The notes below the pieces were generated by a model. It saw only the letters and a program-made list of their open reading frames with translations. It ran no database searches and was not told the DNA's origin. Positions 53,005 through 55,707 of a DNA stretch of 55,707 nt are shown piece after piece; within the stretch, counting starts at the first letter, position 1; each line of letters starts with the position of its first letter. Position numbers and translations under genes: made by a program. This DNA comes from an uncultured Allobosea sp. (GTDB lineage: Bacteria > Pseudomonadota > Alphaproteobacteria > Rhizobiales > Beijerinckiaceae), in contig NZ_CAMFKW010000037.1 of the NCBI RefSeq assembly GCF_945957345.1, positions 1 through 55,707 on the forward strand. Direction: 5' to 3'.

Positions 53005-54071
53005 ATGTGACCACGGCAGGCGGCATCGATTGCGACCTGCACCCGGCGGTGCCGGGCATCGCCGCGTTGCTGCCCTATCTCGACGCGCAATGGGCGGATG
53101 CGGTGGCGCAGCGCGGCGTCCATGATCTGGAGCCGACGAGCTACCCCTTGCGCGCGCCGCTGACATCGCGGCCGGACTGGCGCATTGCCGGTGCCAAGGC
53201 GGGCTCCAGCCGCGAACAGCTCTGCGCCCAGGCACTCGACGGCTTCGGCAGCCGCGCCGGTATCCTGAACTGCCTCTATGCGGTGACAACCCTGTTCAGC
53301 GAAGACATGGCGGCAGCTTTCGCCCGCGCCCTGAACGACTGGCTGGCTGCTGAGTGGTTGGACAAGGACAAGCGGCTGCGCGCCTCTATCGTCGTGCCGA
53401 TCCAGAGCCCGGAGCTTGCCGCCGCCGAGATCGAACGGTGCGCGGCCGACCGGCGCTTCGTCCAGGTTCTGTTGCCTTGCCTTGCCGACCAGCCGCTCGG
53501 CCGCCGCAGCCTCTGGCCGATCTACGAGGCCGCCGCGCGGCATGGCTTGCCGGTCGGCATCCATGCCGGCTCGACCTATCGCCACCCGGTCACGCCGGTG
53601 GGCTGGCCCTCCTATTTCACCGAGGACTATGTCAACCAGGCGCAGGGCTTCCAGACGCAGTTGACGAGCCTCGTCTGCGAGGGCGTGTTCTCGAAATTCC
53701 CGACGCTCAAGGTCGTGCTGATCGAATCCGGCTTCACCTGGCTGCCGGCTTATCTCTGGCGTTTGCATAAATACTGGCGCGGCCTGCGCATGGAAATCCC
53801 GTGGGTCGATCGTCCGCCGCCGGAGATCATCCGCGAGCAGGTGCGCTTCACCTTGCAGCCCGTCGATGCCCCCATGGAGGGGGATGCCCTCCTGCGCATT
53901 CTCGACCAGGCGGGTTCGGATGAGCTCCTGCTGTTCTCAACCGACTATCCGCATTGGCAGTTCGACGGGCAGGACGCGCTGCCGTCGCTTTTGCCCGATA
54001 GCCTCAAGACCAAGATCCTGATCGACAATCCGCTCGCGACCTATCCCCGCTTGAAGGAGGATTTCGCATGA
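53001..54071 (+). CDS. amidohydrolase family protein (Amidohydrolase_2/ACMSD-like), first of tandem pair
   Basis: A 356-residue TIM-barrel metal hydrolase or decarboxylase. The N-terminal motif is GIDCDLHPAVPGI (Asp-x-His instead of His-x-His). Other metal-site candidates are His in LPVGIHAGSTYRHP and Asp in LLLFSTDYPHWQFDG. The subclass acts in aromatic-acid decarboxylation or lactone hydrolysis. ATGA overlaps join it to the glycosidase upstream and to the second amidohydrolase. The reaction is not known; paralogy to the next gene is obvious. Confidence 0.83.
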   Translation: MNVTTAGGIDCDLHPAVPGIAALLPYLDAQWADAVAQRGVHDLEPTSYPLRAPLTSRPDWRIAGAKAGSSREQLCAQALDGFGSRAGILNCLYAVTTLFSEDMAAAFARALNDWLAAEWLDKDKRLRASIVVPIQSPELAAAEIERCAADRRFVQVLLPCLADQPLGRRSLWPIYEAAARHGLPVGIHAGSTYRHPVTPVGWPSYFTEDYVNQAQGFQTQLTSLVCEGVFSKFPTLKVVLIESGFTWLPAYLWRLHKYWRGLRMEIPWVDRPPPEIIREQVRFTLQPVDAPMEGDALLRILDQAGSDELLLFSTDYPHWQFDGQDALPSLLPDSLKTKILIDNPLATYPRLKEDFA

Positions 54072-55174
54072 ATGTGGAGCTGCCCACCCGCTTGAAGCCG
54101 GAAACGAGTATCGTCAGGCCGGTCATTGCCGATTGCGACATCCATCCCTGCCTGGCCAAGCCAGCCGACATCCTGCCCTATCTGCCGAAGCGCTGGCAGG
54201 AGCACGCCATGACCTATGGCATGTTGCCTCGCCACGGCTACCAGAGCGGTCCGGCCTATCCGAAGGGCCAGCCGGACGCGGCACGCCTCGATTCCTGGCC
54301 GCCGGACGGGCGCCCCGGTTCCGATCTCGCCTTCATGCAGGCGCAGCATCTCGACGCCAACAAGGTCGAGCTCGGCGTCATGACGGTGATCGCACCGGCT
54401 GCCGGGGCGGCGCAGAACCTCGACTATTCCGCCGCGCTCGCCCGTGCCCTGAACGAATGGCAGGTCGCTGAATGGACGAGCAAGGATTCACGCCTGAAGG
54501 CCTCGATCGTCGTTCCCTATGAGGACGGCGCTGCCGCCGCCGCTGAGATCGACCACTGGGCCGGCCACGAAGCCTTCGTCCAGGTGCTGCTGCTCAGCCG
54601 CACCGCCGAGCCGCTCGGCCAGCGCCGCTATTGGCCGATCTATGAAGCGGCCCAGCGGGCGAAACTGCCGATCGGCGTGCACGCCTTCGGCTATGGTGGC
54701 TATCCGGTCACGGCTGGCGGCTGGCCGTCCTACTATATCGAGGAGATGGTGGGGCATTCGCAATGCTGCCAGGCCCTGCTGACATCGATGGTGATCGAGG
54801 GCGTGTTCGAGCGCTACCCCGGCACGCGCATGGTGCTGATCGAGGCCGGGCTCGCCTGGTTGCCTTCGCTCTGCTGGCGGCTCGACAAGCATTGGTCCCG
54901 CTTGCGCGGCGAGACCCCGCACCTCAAGCGGGCTCCCAGCGAATACATCCGCGAGCATGTCTGGCTGACGACGCAGCCGATGGAGGAGCCGGAAAAGCGC
55001 AAGCATTTCCACGACATCGTCGAATGGATCGGCATCGACCGGCTGCTCTTCGCCACCGACTACCCGCATTGGGATTTCGACGACCCGCTCTGGGCGGTGC
55101 CGGTCAAGCTCGACGACGCGGCCCGTCAGGCTCTTTTCCTCGACAACGCCAGGGCGCTCTACGGGCGTAGCTGA
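54068..55174 (+). CDS. amidohydrolase family protein, second of tandem pair
   Basis: A 368-residue paralogue of the preceding protein. It shows VIADCDIHPCLAKPADILPY, a central insert around NKVELGVMTVIAPAA, AKLPIGVHAFGYGGYP and LLFATDYPHWDFDDPLWAVP. The metal-site pattern is again Asp-x-His. Shared segments such as LARALNEWQVAEWTSKDSRL match the first copy. Tandem copies suggest two subunits or two successive steps. The ATG 54068 lies in the previous stop. The Rieske gene starts 1 bp after its stop. Confidence 0.83.
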   Translation: MNVELPTRLKPETSIVRPVIADCDIHPCLAKPADILPYLPKRWQEHAMTYGMLPRHGYQSGPAYPKGQPDAARLDSWPPDGRPGSDLAFMQAQHLDANKVELGVMTVIAPAAGAAQNLDYSAALARALNEWQVAEWTSKDSRLKASIVVPYEDGAAAAAEIDHWAGHEAFVQVLLLSRTAEPLGQRRYWPIYEAAQRAKLPIGVHAFGYGGYPVTAGGWPSYYIEEMVGHSQCCQALLTSMVIEGVFERYPGTRMVLIEAGLAWLPSLCWRLDKHWSRLRGETPHLKRAPSEYIREHVWLTTQPMEEPEKRKHFHDIVEWIGIDRLLFATDYPHWDFDDPLWAVPVKLDDAARQALFLDNARALYGRS

Positions 55175-55175
55175 G

Positions 55176-55592
55176 ATGGTCAAGCACGTCATCGCGCCGG
55201 CAGCCGACCTGCTACCCGGCGACCGCCTCGTCGCAGAAGTCGCCGGCAGCAAGGTCGTGATTTTCAATCTCGACGGCGAATATTTCGGCCTGTTCAACCG
55301 CTGCCCGCATCAGGGCGGGGATCTCTGTCTCGGCCGGACCACCGGACTGGTCGAGGCCGGCGACGCGCCGGGGCAATACAGCTACAGCCGCCGCGGCGAA
55401 ATCCTGCGCTGCCCCTGGCATGGCTGGGAGTTCGACATCCGCACCGGCAAGTCGCGAGCCGAGCCGGGGCGCATCCGGGCCAAGACCTATGATGTCGAGG
55501 TGAAATCGGGCTCCGAACTTTTCGACGGTCCCTATCAGGCCGAGACCGTCCTAGTCAGGATCGAAGAGGATTATATCGTCGTCGACGCATGA
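55176..55592 (+). CDS. Rieske 2Fe-2S domain protein
   Basis: A 138-residue Rieske ferredoxin-like protein. The cluster ligands are CPH in NRCPHQGGDLCLG and CPWHGWEF in ILRCPWHGWEFDIRTGKSRA, so two Cys and two His are present. An unusual 25-residue insert separates the two halves (GRTTGLVEAGDAPGQYSYSR). It starts 1 bp after the second amidohydrolase. It may pass electrons to an oxygenase encoded beyond the window, or regulate or complement the amidohydrolases. No oxygenase large subunit is seen here. Confidence 0.88.
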   Translation: MVKHVIAPAADLLPGDRLVAEVAGSKVVIFNLDGEYFGLFNRCPHQGGDLCLGRTTGLVEAGDAPGQYSYSRRGEILRCPWHGWEFDIRTGKSRAEPGRIRAKTYDVEVKSGSELFDGPYQAETVLVRIEEDYIVVDA

Positions 55593-55707
55593 GTTGAGCG
55601 CCAGCCGCGCTGGTTGCTGAGGTAGGACCGGCCGAACGGCGTCATCCTCACTTCATATGTGGAACGGCCCGACAGGCAAGGTGTTTGTGGAGGTTTGATC
55701 CATCCGG
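55593..55707. other. 3' end of the window, no gene recognised
   Basis: After the Rieske stop I see only a five-base stem CCAGC/GCTGG at 55601-55613, too weak to call a terminator. No coding start is supported before the end of the window. Confidence 0.3.

Overview
ORGANISM. The window is GC-rich, densely coded and alphaproteobacterial. A ClpA C-terminus, a divK-pleD pair, a DUF3572-dinB pair, an EipB-type envelope protein and many MalK/Ugp-type importers point to Hyphomicrobiales (Rhizobiales). A Bosea-like genome is my best guess, but nothing here proves the genus. I see no rRNA, tRNA, CRISPR array, transposase or prophage gene. LAYOUT. (1) 1-12 kb is core-like: clpA (5' end missing), a small membrane protein, azlCD, an ECF41 sigma factor with its AhpD-like partner, a HIT protein, a coupled run (RidA, GDPD, FemAB-like acetyltransferase, hypothetical), EipB, DUF3572-dinB, and divK-pleD. 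(2) 12-16.5 kb is a rearranged stretch: a frameshifted SnoaL-like pseudogene, then ada translationally coupled to a 2OG-Fe(II) oxygenase, and a separate ogt. Around ogt lie fragments of a branched-chain amino acid type ABC transporter (livG 3' end and livF). The two livF halves lie on opposite strands and rejoin in frame through a shared TAGC, which looks like a fossil inversion. (3) 16.5-23 kb: a MocR regulator divergent from a substrate-binding-fold protein, a polar amino acid ABC transporter and an acyl-CoA dehydrogenase. (4) 23-28.4 kb: an IorAB-type molybdenum hydroxylase with a triheme cytochrome c, and a divergent cyclophilin. (5) 28.4-38.2 kb, minus strand: a polyol/phosphodiester operon (alcohol dehydrogenase, xylulokinase, HAD, SorC regulator, ugpBAE, GDPD, mannitol dehydrogenase family). 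(6) 38.4-46.4 kb: a second SorC regulator and a seven-gene minus-strand operon (metallophosphoesterase, ABC ATPase, two permeases, binding protein, GpdQ-like phosphodiesterase, inositol-monophosphatase family). (7) 46.6-55.6 kb, plus strand: a LacI regulator with a palindromic operator in its own promoter, heading an ABC importer, an MGH1-like (GH63-type) glycosidase, two tandem amidohydrolases and a Rieske protein. HOW IT WORKS TOGETHER. From 28 kb onward the DNA is mostly catabolic: three carbohydrate-type importers, each with its own regulator and candidate operators. Blocks 5 and 6 both pair a Ugp/Mal-type importer with phosphodiesterases and with enzymes for the released polyol or phosphate ester, which suggests salvage of polyol or inositol phosphodiesters. 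Block 7 looks like uptake and hydrolysis of a small glycoside linked to an acid or aromatic group. The substrates are inferences.
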